A DNA stretch of 64,000 bases. Source: Candidatus Mycoplasma haematominutum 'Birmingham 1'. Its GTDB lineage: Bacteria > Bacillota_I > Bacilli_A > Mycoplasmatales > Mycoplasmoidaceae. Location of the stretch: contig NC_021007.1 in assembly GCF_000319365.1 (NCBI RefSeq), positions 372,001 through 436,000 of the forward strand. Direction: 5' to 3'. Positions 1-11,213 of this stretch are shown in pieces (positions within the stretch are counted from its first letter, which is position 1; each line of letters opens with the position of its first letter). The translations under genes were made by a program, and so were the position numbers. The notes below the pieces were generated by a model. The model was not told where the DNA came from. It did not search any database and was given only the letters and a program-made list of their open reading frames with translations.

Positions 1-564
1 AGCGCCTACCGGCACAAACATAAACTCCTGAAAGTCTAGTGTATTATCCGCATGCGCACCTCCATTAATTACATTCACCATAGGTAGAGGAAGTACAAAT
101 CTACTTACCTTAGGTGAGCCGGCCAGCTCTGCAATATACTGATAAAAAGGAATATTTTTAAGTTTTGAAACAGCTTTAGCAACAGCTAGTGAAACAGCCA
201 ATATTGTATTAGCGCCATATCTGGATTTATTGTCAGTTCCATCAAGGTCAATTAAGAATTGGTCTAACTCAGCTTGATTTGAAGGATTTACATTATTTTC
301 TATCAACGAAGGACCTAAAACATAGTTGATATAGTGCACTGACTTTTTCACTCCCTTTCCCATAAATCTAGCAGGGTCTTCATCTCTCAATTCAAGTGCT
401 TCCTTGGACCCTGTGGAGGCTCCTGAAGGCACCATAACCTTAGCAGTTGCAGTCTTCTTGCCGACCACACCTCCCTTAGATACCTTAGCAATGCAGGCAA
501 CAGTAGGATTACCTCTAGAGTCAATTAATTCATAGGCAAATAGGTTTTCTATTCGAAAACCCAT
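1..564 (-). CDS. eno: Enolase, N-terminal part (runs off window start)
   Basis: Glycolytic 2-phosphoglycerate hydratase, cytoplasmic; the first 188 codons are present and the catalytic barrel lies outside the window. Visible family motifs: LDSRGNPTV near residue 16, VPSGASTG near residue 47, ELRDEDP, LIDLDGT, GANTILAVSLA and GGAHADNTLDFQEFM. A short insertion (about VVGKKTATAK) precedes the PSGAST motif. The ATG at 564 is the natural start by homology. A glycolytic enzyme is expected in a mollicute without a full TCA cycle. A C9 tract and a short open frame lie just upstream. Confidence 0.95.
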   Translation of the reverse strand, partial: MGFRIENLFAYELIDSRGNPTVACIAKVSKGGVVGKKTATAKVMVPSGASTGSKEALELRDEDPARFMGKGVKKSVHYINYVLGPSLIENNVNPSNQAELDQFLIDLDGTDNKSRYGANTILAVSLAVAKAVSKLKNIPFYQYIAELAGSPKVSRFVLPLPMVNVINGGAHADNTLDFQEFMFVPVGA

Positions 565-570
565 CTTAAC

Positions 571-690
571 CTACTTCTCTAACCGGATGACTCCCCTTTT
601 AGCTGAAAACTTTAGACTAAATCTAAAAACACAAGTTGACAGAGCCCCCCCCCGAGAAACTTCTCGAGTTAAAGGACTAAAAGTACTAAT
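571..690 (-). other. Possible short leader ORF before eno, spanning the poly-G tract
   Basis: A 39-codon frame opens with ATT at 690 and ends with TAG at 571-573, 7 bases before the eno ATG. The G9 run gives Arg-Gly-Gly followed by Ala-Leu, loosely like the GGGAL of the family C signal anchors. No good ribosome site was seen. It may be a coupled leader peptide, a decayed surface-gene start, or chance. Confidence 0.2.
645..653. repeat. Homopolymer C9 (G9 on minus strand) upstream of eno
   Basis: Nine C on the plus strand, about 80 bases upstream of the eno start, directly followed by a small inverted repeat (CGAGA/TCTCG, 654-667). A slippage-prone tract in the leader or promoter region of a housekeeping gene. 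Confidence 0.9.
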
Positions 691-730
691 CTTCTAGTCT
701 AAAAAGCTATTAAACCCTTTTAGGTGCTAA

Positions 731-1426
731 TTAATTATATACCTTCCCCTTATGTGGAATCTTAGGTACTCTCGGTTTTGGGAAGGGATCCTGCTGAGCA
801 AAAGTCTGCATTATATACTTTTCATATTTTCTATACTTAGGCACTGTTATCTTAAATTTAAAAGTCTTTCTCAGTCTCTTACCTACCTCAGAAGCTATTA
901 TCTTCCGTCTTATTTTTTCAAATTCCTTAGGATCATTTAGGTACTTGCTTGCATCTTTTCCAAATTTTCCTGCACACACTACCTTTAGAAAAAATACTAG
1001 GTGAGATTCAGTTACCACTATATTTCACATCTTCGCCAAATCATCATAAACTAGATTGTGCAAAATCACTCCCTTAGCCTTTTCCCGCAACAATTCCTCA
1101 TCATATTGAGCATTTTCTCCCTCTTTATTTAACTCCTTTACAGTTTCTCTTAAAGCTTCCATACTTTCCTGAATATCACTTTCATGATAGCTAGCAGTAT
1201 AGTGGCTTACTATAGTTTCCATCGCAATGATATGTAAATTTCTCCCTATTACCTCAACAGCACATTCTCGTTCCAGATTATTATCTTCAGGAATTCACGG
1301 TTCTACTTCTCTTAATAGTGCTTTATACTCCCTCTTACTTTTTTCATTAAAGTCAAAAGCTAATGCATTAATCAAAAGAGTGCAGTCCCAATTAATAGGT
1401 GCTCTACTTATGATAACTGACTTCAC
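731..1426 (-). CDS. Hypothetical protein, 231 aa
   Basis: Not recognised. With UGA as Trp one frame runs from a GTG at 1426 to TAA at 731; two in-frame UGA codons would otherwise split it. The GTG overlaps the TAG of the upstream gene (TAGTG), suggesting translational coupling. The N-terminal half is acidic and helical (EALRETVKELNKEGENAQYDEEL); the C-terminal third is basic (KRLRKTFKFKITVPKYRK). No signal peptide or membrane segment. ATG 1222 is an alternative start but would waste a well-formed 68-codon extension. Likely in an operon with the next two genes. Confidence 0.75.
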
Positions 1427-3315
1427 TACTGTCTATTCAAATAAGAATTCACTAGATTTAAACATTTAGTATGATATTCTTCTAGCCCTGCTAAACTCTT
1501 ATTCAGTTTTTCCTGTACCTTAGAGTAATCTACCCTAGGAACAGTATTTAACTTTAGGAGAGAATCTAACTCTACTCTATCTCTCTTAATACATACATTT
1601 CTAAAGAAATTAGCATAACTAGCTATTCACCTAGAACACTTCTCATGAAATTTACCTTCAGGAGAAAACTCACTAACAGTAGAACCTATCTTCTTTAAAT
1701 ATTCTGAATTAATTTTAAGTTTAAGGTATTCATGCATTCACCCTTCTTCTCCATCTTTTCAACTGCAGATATAAGGTGAATACTCATAATACAGTCTTAC
1801 AAAATACTTTCTAGACACTGAGTTAAATTCAGCATTAAATCTAGCCCAGAAATATTGATTTTCCCTCAGTAGATCAGCGCAGAGTACTCCACATTCCTCT
1901 CGAAGCTGATCTACTGTTAACCTTACATCTTCTGAGATTTTTTCATCCATATTCTCCAAGATTCTCCGCTTTTCCAGTGCTAATTTTTCTATTCTCTCCT
2001 TTTCAGCTTTAAATCTATCTACAAAAGCTTCTACAGTACTATTCTTTAGTTTCTGCAATGTAGAGTATTTTTTTGCTGCATACTCTACATTGAAACAGTG
2101 AGTACTTTCTATACTTTCTAGCTCATTATCAAAAGAGTCTACTAAAGGTACTAGTAGAGAAGAGTATTTAGCTTGTAGGGCTTTTATCTCCCTAGAAAGT
2201 TTCTCTTTTTCAAATGCAATTACTACCTCTATCTCTTCTGGGGAAAGTTTATTAGACTTTCCATCCAGAAAACTTTTACATTCATTCAGTTGCTTAAATA
2301 TAGAGTTAATTAAATTTAGGTAGCTTTCCTGTAGAAATGCTACTAACTTATCTAGTTCACTACTAAAGAAGGTTTGATATCTAATAATTACCTCCTTGTA
2401 GTGATTAACTACTGCTGTTATCTCCCTTAAGCTTAAGAGATATTGTCTCTTAAACTCTTTGCAGTTATTATCTAATGAAAGCATTTCATAGTTGAGTGCA
2501 TTCCCTGACTGAAGCTTCAAAAACTGAGCTTCATACATTCTAGATTCAAGTTTCTTCTGCAGAAATAGTCTAAAGTTCAGGAGTTTATTAGAAGGTAATT
2601 GAAAGTATCTCATAATATCGTAGTATTCTTTTACAGCTTCTTCCCTAATTACCTCTAAATCATCTAGGGAGGCTTCTCTTGCCTGTTCAATAATAGTATG
2701 TAAGTCTACATACTTTTGACTTAACTGATATATAGCCCTTTTATTTTCATTTCCAATCATTGTATTTCGAAGTTCATAGTTTACATCTAATAGTCTTAAC
2801 CAACATTCAAATGCTTCTTCTTCAATCTTTTTTAATGCAGCTATATTCAGTTTGATTACAGCTGCAGATAACTGTATTTTTCCAGCTTTTCTCTGGTCAT
2901 AATAGTAAAGCAGTTGTTTAAAAAAGTTAATCTGCTCTTCTCCCTCCCTAAACTCTTTGAGATCCTTGTGATTTACAAAACCTACATACTTTCTGAAACT
3001 ATCTGAATTTTCCAGTCTAGAAGAGGATACATATTCATTGATTAGTTTCATATTCTCTCTATATCTCTCCTTAAGTCTGTCTGCTATCTCAATAATTTTT
3101 AAAGATATATAAGCTTTTGTCTCAGATCTAAAGAAATAATAGGAGAATAGCTGATAAAGCGCAAAGATTCTCTTAGTTTGCTTAGGTAGTTCTGCAGCTA
3201 TTCCTAGATCATGAGCTATCTTAGACTTAGATAGCTCTTCTAGTGTAGGTTTTTCATTAGGTGTTTTAAACAACAGAGGAGGTCTATTTTCTATTGCCAT
3301 TTTTTCTTTTTCCAT
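1426..3315 (-). CDS. Large helical/coiled-coil protein, 629 aa
   Basis: Function not recognised. ATG at 3315 follows the stop of the upstream gene by 4 bases; the last 111 codons (after an in-frame UGA at 1759) read on to TAG at 1426-1428. The sequence is rich in Lys, Glu, Leu and Ser with long predicted helices (for example EKERIEKLALEKRRILENMD around residues 460-480) and no signal peptide, so probably cytosolic. Heptad-like patterns suggest a structural or scaffolding role, but this is only inference. Confidence 0.8.
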
Positions 3316-3319
3316 AAAC

Positions 3320-3781
3320 TTACCCTTTAGGCTCTTCCAGTATCTCTAGGATAGATGCATCTATAAGTGCATAATCATTAGCTCTTTTCTTCTTGAATGA
3401 AGTCTCTAATTCAACGAATTTAACATAATTTCCCTTTTTAGCACCATTTAAGTTTTTTTTATGTACAAAATGGGAAGACTTCTTAAAATCTGTTCTCTTT
3501 TCTTTAACAGTGATAAAACCATTTCCGGTGGTTTTATCTATATCTAGAAATCCAGCGCCGGTAATCCCATTAGGTTTAAAGTCTGGATAGTCTATAAACC
3601 ATTTATCGTACGCATTAGAACCTACTAGATATTTTTCCTTCAATTCTGTTAAAGTTCCGTAAAAGAGCTCATCCGGTACTCCCTTATCAGGATAGTGAAG
3701 TCTAAGTTGTCTAAAAAATTTGGATTTTAAAACATTGTACGGAATAGGTCTAGGATCTAGAGAGATGATCTTTAGAATCAT
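3320..3781 (-). CDS. Short protein resembling the RNase R N-terminal OB/cold-shock region
   Basis: A 153-residue protein. The segment GFITVKEKRT...HFVHKKNLNGAKKGNYVKFVEL (residues about 85-125) resembles the first OB-fold domain of RNase R (G-F-I..., NLNGA.KGD.V). The catalytic RNB domain is absent; the frame ends at a genuine TAA. ATG 3781 is the first canonical start, although the frame is open back to 3911 with a GGAGGA at about 3858-3863. A 10-bp inverted repeat (GATAAAACCA/TGGTTTTATC, 3512-3538) lies inside the gene. It could be a stand-alone RNA-binding protein or a remnant; the family assignment is tentative. Confidence 0.45.
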   Translation of the reverse strand: MILKIISLDPRPIPYNVLKSKFFRQLRLHYPDKGVPDELFYGTLTELKEKYLVGSNAYDKWFIDYPDFKPNGITGAGFLDIDKTTGNGFITVKEKRTDFKKSSHFVHKKNLNGAKKGNYVKFVELETSFKKKRANDYALIDASILEILEEPKG

Positions 3782-3941
3782 CTCTTCTATCTTTTTTCCC
3801 TCTAGCGGAGTTTTACTTCTCTCTCTACAGTCTTTTTTCTCTTCTAATTTTGCCTGTTCCTCCGGAGAAAAAGCTGGAAAACGCTTTATTTTAGGGATAC
3901 AAACTGAATTTTAAGCGCTTAAAGTGTAGATTTTGTTCCCT

Positions 3942-3950
3942 GGGGGGGGG
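3942..3950. repeat. Homopolymer G9, intergenic
   Basis: Nine G on the plus strand between dnaK and the 3320-3781 gene, the opposite orientation to most other tracts here. The 3912-4093 stretch otherwise holds only the dnaK terminator. Confidence 0.9.
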
Positions 3951-4032
3951 TGCCGGAAAGGCCTAAAACTAATTCATAATCTCTAGAAATAAGTTCTAAA
4001 AGGATCAAACTATCTATGTAATTAAAAAGGAG

Positions 4033-4056
4033 AATTAGGGGCTAGTGCCCCTAATT
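4033..4056 (-). terminator. dnaK terminator hairpin
   Basis: Perfect 10-bp stem (AATTAGGGGC/GCCCCTAATT) with a 4-base TAGT loop, located 37 bases past the dnaK stop. A-rich on one side and T-rich on the other, so it could act in both directions. Confidence 0.75.
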
Positions 4057-4093
4057 AAAGCCTCCCTAGTAAAAAACTATTAAATTCAAGAAT

Positions 4094-5985
<1,892 letters not shown>

Positions 5986-5991
5986 AATGTT

Positions 5992-6020
5992 TTGTCATAC
6001 TAAAATTTAGGTTTTATAAA
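5992..6020 (+). promoter_or_regulatory. Promoter of the purB-hpt fusion gene
   Basis: TTGTCA (5992-5997), 17-base spacer, TATAAA (6015-6020), 25 bases before the GTG start. The -10 is embedded in the palindrome at 6008-6025. Confidence 0.55.
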
Positions 6021-6025
6021 ACCTA
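6008..6025. repeat. 18-bp perfect palindrome over the purB-hpt -10 box
   Basis: TAGGTTTTATAAAACCTA is self-complementary throughout and lies over the predicted -10 element. The symmetry suits a dimeric repressor; an mRNA hairpin is also possible. Confidence 0.6.
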
Positions 6026-6044
6026 CAACTAGTCTAGCTAGATA

Positions 6045-8141
6045 GTGATAGCTAGATACAGAGTACCTCAACTAGAGAAACTCTTCTCTGAAGAGTCTAA
6101 ATACAAGAGATGATTACTTCTAGAAAAAGAGGTATTATTTGCTCTCTCTGAGAGTCTCTCCATAAGGGAAGAAGAGCTTCTAGAATTTGAACTTCAACTT
6201 CCCTCTATTTCTCCTCAGGAAGTTGAAGTGAGTGAGTCTAAAACTAAGCATGATTTTGTAGCTTTTCTACAAGTACTAGAAGATAAAACTAAACACCTTC
6301 CAGTATCTAGGTGAATCCACTATGGGCTCACTAGCTCTGACATAATAGACAGTGCTACCTCTCTCGCACTGAGAGAGGCTAATTTACTCCTACTTAAAGA
6401 GTTAGAGGAACTTAAAAAGACTTTATATGAGTTAGCTTACAAGTATATGGATACTCTGCAGGTAGGGAGAACGCATGGACGTCATGCAGAACTTAGTTCA
6501 TTTGGATTAAAGTTTGCAATCACCTACCAAGAATTAGAGAAGGCGATTGAACTACTGTATCACTCAAGAAGACAGGTAGAAGTTATTACTCTTAAAGGAT
6601 CTACTGGAACTTATGCTCACATCTCTCCTGAAATTCAGGAAAAACTAGCTCAGAGACTCAAATTGTTTAGTGTATACAGTTCTACCCAAGCTTTACCTAG
6701 GGGCAGATATTTCTCCTACCTATTTTCTCTTTCTCTGATAGGTCAATTATTAAATGCACTAGCATTCAATCTACGGACCCTATCGAGGGAAGAAATAGGA
6801 GAAATATCTGAGAAATTAAGTCATGGGCAAATAGGTTCTTCCTCTATGCCACACAAGTCTAATCCAGTAAGATTGGAAAATATTGCAGGTCTTTCGCGAT
6901 GATTAACTAAAATTGCCGAGCTCTCTCAACTGAATATTCCACTTTGAGATGAGCGAGATATTAGTCATTCATCTAATGAACGTATGAGTTTAGAAGATGC
7001 GCCTACTCTTTTATTTAATGTAGTCTCCAACTTAAATAGTTATCTAAAAGATTTAGAAATCAATAGGGAAAAGCTTTTAGATAACATTTCACTAACTAGG
7101 GGAGCTGTATGTTCCCAGAGTGTAATGCTTGCACTCTTAAACTCTTCCCCTACACTAACTAGAAGTGATGCTCATCAAAAGATGTCAGAATTAGTAAAAC
7201 AAGTCAGAAGGGGTGAATATGTCTCTCTAGAAGAAGCTGTTAAATCTAATAATTTATTACCTCCAGAGGAGATAGCTAAGTGCTTTAATCTAGAGCGTCA
7301 CTTAAGCTATCTCCCTAAGGTCTTTCAACATATTTTTAAAAAAGAAATAGAAGAAAAGTATTATAAGGGAATTATCTTTAGTAAGGAAGAAATAGAACAT
7401 GCTACATATTTTTTAGCTCAACGTATTAACTGATACTATACAGGAGCTAAATACTGAAAAGAGAAAGATAACTACTCTAGAAGAGAGTTAGTAGAAGAGA
7501 AGTACGATAGTTCTGCAGTGTTAGTTATCTCTCTATTAGAGGGCGCAACTACACTTGCAGGAACTATCTTACCTCTATTAAATTTTCCCCTTCTATATAG
7601 ATCTATTCACTTTTCAGTATCAGGATATTATGAGCAGTTAACTAAAAATAGAACAAAAGAGGAAGTTGCAGATGCAGAGATAGAGGAATATGTAGAAAGA
7701 GAGATTTCTGGAACTCCTGAATTTAAGACAATACTAGAGTTAGCTTCTAAATATTCTAGGGTACTAATACTAGAAGATATTGTTGATAGTAAGGTTACTC
7801 TTAAGACAATATATAAGATTCTCTCAAAAATCGAAAATGTGAAGGAAATAAAGAGTGCTGCTTTATTTGTAAAAATAGTGGATCAAAAGATTGATCCTCT
7901 ATATACAGAAGAGTACTACTCTCCTTCACTATTCTCTCCTAATTATCTAGGAAGTAAGGAGGAATATAAATTAACTGAGTTTAATTTCAAAAACTTTAAA
8001 GATAAGAGTGCATCTAAATTAGTTAACTGATATGGACTAATCATCCAAGAGAATGTATGAGTAATAGGTTATGGGCTTGATAGTGAACATAAATATAGAA
8101 ACTTTCAAGCATTAGGAGAACTTAACAAAGACTTTATCTAG
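6045..8141 (+). CDS. purB-hpt: Fused adenylosuccinate lyase - hypoxanthine phosphoribosyltransferase
   Basis: One uninterrupted code-4 frame of 698 codons encodes two purine enzymes. Residues 1 to about 435 are adenylosuccinate lyase: start MIARYRVPQ, HYGLTSSDIIDSA (near 94), QVGRTHGRHAE (near 138) and the superfamily signature GSSSMPHKSNP (near 264). Residues about 440-698 are HPRT: KGIIFSKEEIE as its usual N-terminus, the substrate strand VISLLEGATTLAG (near 494), the PRPP motif VLILEDIVDS (573-582) and GYGLDSEHKYRN near the end. GTG 6045 fits the usual MIxRY start. No stop or start separates the halves. HPRT makes IMP, PurA (not here) converts it to adenylosuccinate, and PurB releases AMP, so the fusion joins the first and last salvage steps. 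Divergent from dnaK. Confidence 0.93.
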
Positions 8142-8150
8142 TTAGAACAC

Positions 8151-8176
8151 TTCAATCCCTCTTGCGAGGGATTGAA
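8151..8176 (+). terminator. Hairpin after purB-hpt
   Basis: 11-bp perfect stem (TTCAATCCCTC/GAGGGATTGAA), loop TTGC, beginning 10 bases after the TAG. It is followed by A residues rather than T, so termination may be inefficient. Confidence 0.6.
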
Positions 8177-8295
8177 AAAATCCTCTTATTCTAGAGGGTT
8201 CGGGTTAGTTTTTACCTAGGAGTTGAAACAAGATTCTCACTATCCTTCCCTGAACATTTGCTTTATGAATACTCATCTATATTTCAATGGAAAAA

Positions 8296-9213
8296 TTAAG
8301 ATGACCAAAAAGTCGGGGTGTAAAGTTTCTCACTAACTATATCTCCAAAGAAAAGTTTGTTTAGTTCATGGCAGAACATCGACGCAGGTCCAACAACTCT
8401 CCAGATTAATAAACCGGTCTTCAAAGAGTTACAATCTTCATCAATGTAACCACTTGAATAGATTGAGTTCTTAAAATCTTTCTTAAGCCCACTTAAAACT
8501 TCTCCCTTGATTTCTGGTTGACTTCCTCAAGCATGCTTATCTCCTGAATCGCCTGAAGGATTTCGATACTTCCCTCCCGCCGAACCTTCATCATAGGTAC
8601 TCTTCATTACATGAGTGATCTTCCCCGAGCCACCTAGCCCTCGACTCTCTCTACATTCACCCATGTAGCTTTCCAGTTCCCTTTTGAGTTTGTGTGCTTG
8701 CTCACACTTATATCCTAACTCCCCATTTTTAAGACGATCCAGGAGATAAACCACAGGATTGTCTACGCGTCTCTGAGACGCGTCTCCCGCCGTCAAAGCA
8801 TCAGTCAATCATCGTTGTCCATAACTGGCTACAGGTTTTTGAAACACACTTAACTTTTTTATCTTTACAGTTTCCGACAGTAAAGGAGTCAATTTGGGAA
8901 GTATTTCAGTTAACGTTTGAGAGGGCTCAACTCTTTTCAGAGCATCATATCCCCGCGCTAACTGCCAAGTTAAAGCCTTGCTAAGTGAACGGTTCTCCTC
9001 TACTAATTTCTTTTTAAACTCCTGGCAGCTTCAAACCACATCAAGAATTTCGCACATGGAATTATCATCCATGTTCTGGAGATGCGCACTAAGTTGTGTC
9101 AGCTCGCCCCGCGACTGTTGCTTAACCAGAGCTAAGGTTGCTTTAAAGGTATCCAGACTATTCCCTTTCGACGACGACTTGTCGTCGAAAGGATTCCAAA
9201 AAAAGAGGGGCAT
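8296..9213 (-). CDS. Repeat-module protein, copy A (5'-truncated), 305 aa
   Basis: Function not recognised. Matches copies B and C almost identically (by eye) from the palindrome at 9156-9192 down to the HELNKLFFG motif near the end, but lacks their upstream 130-160 codons. The frame begins at an ATG inside the terminator palindrome (9211-9213): MPLFFWNPFDDK. Homology stops after 9192, in the right arm of the palindrome. Residues such as TFKATLALVKQQS, GECRESRG, YIDEDCNSLK recur in all copies. Its GC-rich triplets differ from the AT-rich neighbours. Probably a degenerate copy, though still open. Confidence 0.55.
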
Positions 9214-9227
9214 GCCCCTCTTTTTTT
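9198..9227. terminator. 30-bp perfect palindromic terminator
   Basis: A7-GAGGGG-CATG-CCCCTC-T7: a textbook bidirectional intrinsic terminator between copy A and the spacer to copy B. The copy A start codon sits inside it. Confidence 0.75.
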
Positions 9228-9446
9228 ATTCGTTAACTAAGTTGTATTTGATGGATTGGGCTAGGTAAAGGGGACATGTAATAAATAGATCATAGCATAA
9301 ATACAGAAAAACCTCCTTAATTAAATTATAACATTTGGCTGATGGAATAAGTTAGCGAAGGGGATTCCAGAGATGGGTGAGAATAAAAACGTTTATCGGA
9401 GCATGTTCTTTCATTCTTCTAATCAAGAAAGATAAGCTAACTCATT

Positions 9447-10868
9447 TTGTTACTTAGCAAAGGCCTCCCCCTTTTGGGCACTGCGGTGGGAGGCCTTTCG
9501 TCTACTATTACAGGGATTTTCGTTGGTCCTGAGGGCTATTTAGACGAGCTCACTAATCAGGACGAGTCGATCATCAGGTATAAGCGAGAGTTCTCTGAGT
9601 TGTCTCAGGTCGCCAGCACCCGACAGGTGACAGGGCGACCTGAGACAACTCAAACCTCTTCCTCCCCAAAAATAGATCAGAATTTGGATAAACATTATTA
9701 CGGTGCTTGAAGAGTATTGGCTGAAGGGTGAGGTGATGACCTTTACCTAGTTGATGGTGATGATAAGTTTCACAAAATCGAGGCTAAGGGTCATACGACT
9801 GATGTGAAAAGTTTATGAGCAGGTCGGAGATTGACGGAAGGTGACAACTACTGGTTTGGTCCGAGACTATTCCCTTTCGACGACAAGTCGTCGTCGAAAG
9901 GGAATAGTCTGGACACCTTTAAAGCAACCTTAGCTCTGGTTAAACAACAGTCGCGGGAGGAGCTGATACAACTTAGTGGGCATCTCCAGAACATGGAAGA
10001 TGATTCCATGTGCGAAATTCTTGATGTGGTTTGAAGCTGCCAGGGGTTTAAAGATAAGTTAGTGGAGGAGAACAGTTCACTTAGCAAGGCTTTAACTTGG
10101 CAGTTAGCGCGGGGGTATGATGCTCTGAAAGGAGTTGAACCCTCTCAAACGTTAACTGAAATACTTCCCAAATTGACTCCTTTACTGTCGGAAACTGTAA
10201 AGATAAAAAGGTTAAGTATGTTTCAAAAACCTGTAGCCAGTTATGGACAACGATGATTGACTGATGCTTTGACGGCGGGAGACGCGTCTCAGAGACGCGT
10301 AGACAATCCTGTGGTTTATCTTCTGGATCGTCTTAAGAATGGAGAGTTAGGCTATAAATGTGAGCGAGCACACAAACTCAAAAGGGAACTGGAGAACTAC
10401 ATGGGTGAGTGTAGAGAGAGTCGAGGGCTAGATGGCTCGGGGAGGATCACTCATGTAATGAAAAGTACCTATGATCAAGGTTCGGCGGGAGGGAAGTATC
10501 GAAATCCTTCAGGCGATTCAGGAGATAAGCATGCTTGATGAAGTCAACCAGAAATCAAAGGAGAAGTTTTAAATGAGCTTAAAAAAGATTTTGAGAACTC
10601 AATCTATTCAAATGGTTACATTGATGAAGATTGTAACTCTTTGAAGAGCGGTTTGTTCATCTTTAAAGTTAGTGGACCTGAGTCGATGTTCTGCCATGAA
10701 CTAAACAAACTTTTCTTTGGAGATATAGTTAGTGAGAAACGATATTGTCGCTACGAGATAAGCAATGCCCGCGGATATTTACGAACGTACCGTTTTAACA
10801 TGTTTAGTTTTCCGCGTTGAATTAAGGGAAAAGCTTTCTGGGCAAAGTGTCATGCCAATGGAGATTAA
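9447..10868 (+). CDS. Repeat-module protein, copy B (longest), 473 aa
   Basis: Unrecognised protein. Code-4 frame from a TTG at 9447 (ATT 9444 is the other option; TAA lies at 9438) to TAA 10866-10868. The N-terminus is hydrophobic and Gly-rich (LLSKGLPLLGTAVGGLSS), like the family C signal anchors, suggesting export or anchoring. Middle region FKATLALVKQQSREELIQLS is helical; the C-terminus contains CHELNKLFFGDIVSE and basic aromatic residues. At least four perfect palindromes fall inside the coding sequence (9459-9498, 9597-9651, 9865-9909, 10279-10300) and are read through as codons. Copies A and C are in opposite orientation on either side. Confidence 0.65.
9459..9498. repeat. Intragenic inverted repeat, copy B
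   Basis: Arms AAAGGCCTCCC (9459-9469) and GGGAGGCCTTT (9488-9498), 18-base spacer, inside the signal-anchor codons. Confidence 0.8.
9597..9651. repeat. 18-bp perfect intragenic inverted repeat, copy B
   Basis: Arms 9597-9614 and 9634-9651 are perfectly complementary (GAGTTGTCTCAGG... / ...CCTGAGACAACTC) around a 19-base spacer that itself contains CACC/GGTG. This part is absent from copies A and C. Confidence 0.9.
9865..9909. repeat. 20-bp perfect intragenic inverted repeat, copy B
   Basis: Arms 9865-9884 and 9890-9909 with a 5-base loop AAGTC; encodes FPFDDKSSSKGN. The same element occurs at 12074-12118 (copy C, intact) and 9156-9192 (copy A, right arm broken). Confidence 0.92.
10279..10300. 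repeat. Short intragenic palindrome, copy B (also in A and C)
   Basis: ACGCGTCTC-A-GAGACGCGT (10282-10300), preceded by the self-complementary GAGACGCGTCTC (10279-10290). The same bases are present in copies A and C. Confidence 0.8.
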
Positions 10869-11213
10869 AGGTTCTAAGAGTGTAAAGATCAATTAATTTG
10901 TAGTTTTAACTTAATCGTTTTTTTCCCCCGTGTGGGGGAGAGAGAAAATTACTTTACCTTAAGAGAGTCTTATTAAGGGTGAGAGTTTATGAGCAATTTA
11001 TAAGTTGAGTTAGACAAAAAAATTCTGAATATCAAGAATAATACGAATAAAAGGTCTGGTTCTTTTTTTATGTACAAATATATTTATCCTGCAATCATTT
11101 CTCCGACTAATCACTTAAATGTCTTTATAACTTAGGTTGAAGAGTCTCCATTTGCTCCTAAACTGTATATCTACTATTGAGTAACTATTTATCATCTTGA
11201 AATTTCAAAAAGA
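10869..11213. other. Convergent intergenic region between copies B and C
   Basis: 345 bases without a supportable gene. A hairpin CCCCC-GTGT-GGGGG at 10925-10938 is preceded by T7 and followed by an A-rich stretch, consistent with a bidirectional terminator for the two convergent copies. The rest is AT-rich with no repeat noticed. Confidence 0.5.

Noticed and set aside
752-940. Plus-strand frame opposite the 731-1426 gene
   Set aside because: Antisense shadow with hydrophobic, biased composition; the minus frame is longer, coupled to its neighbour and has normal composition.
8978-9268. Plus-strand frame over copy A, and its counterpart at 9848-10087 on copy B
   Set aside because: Both are antisense to the repeat-module gene; they recur only because the underlying DNA is repeated.
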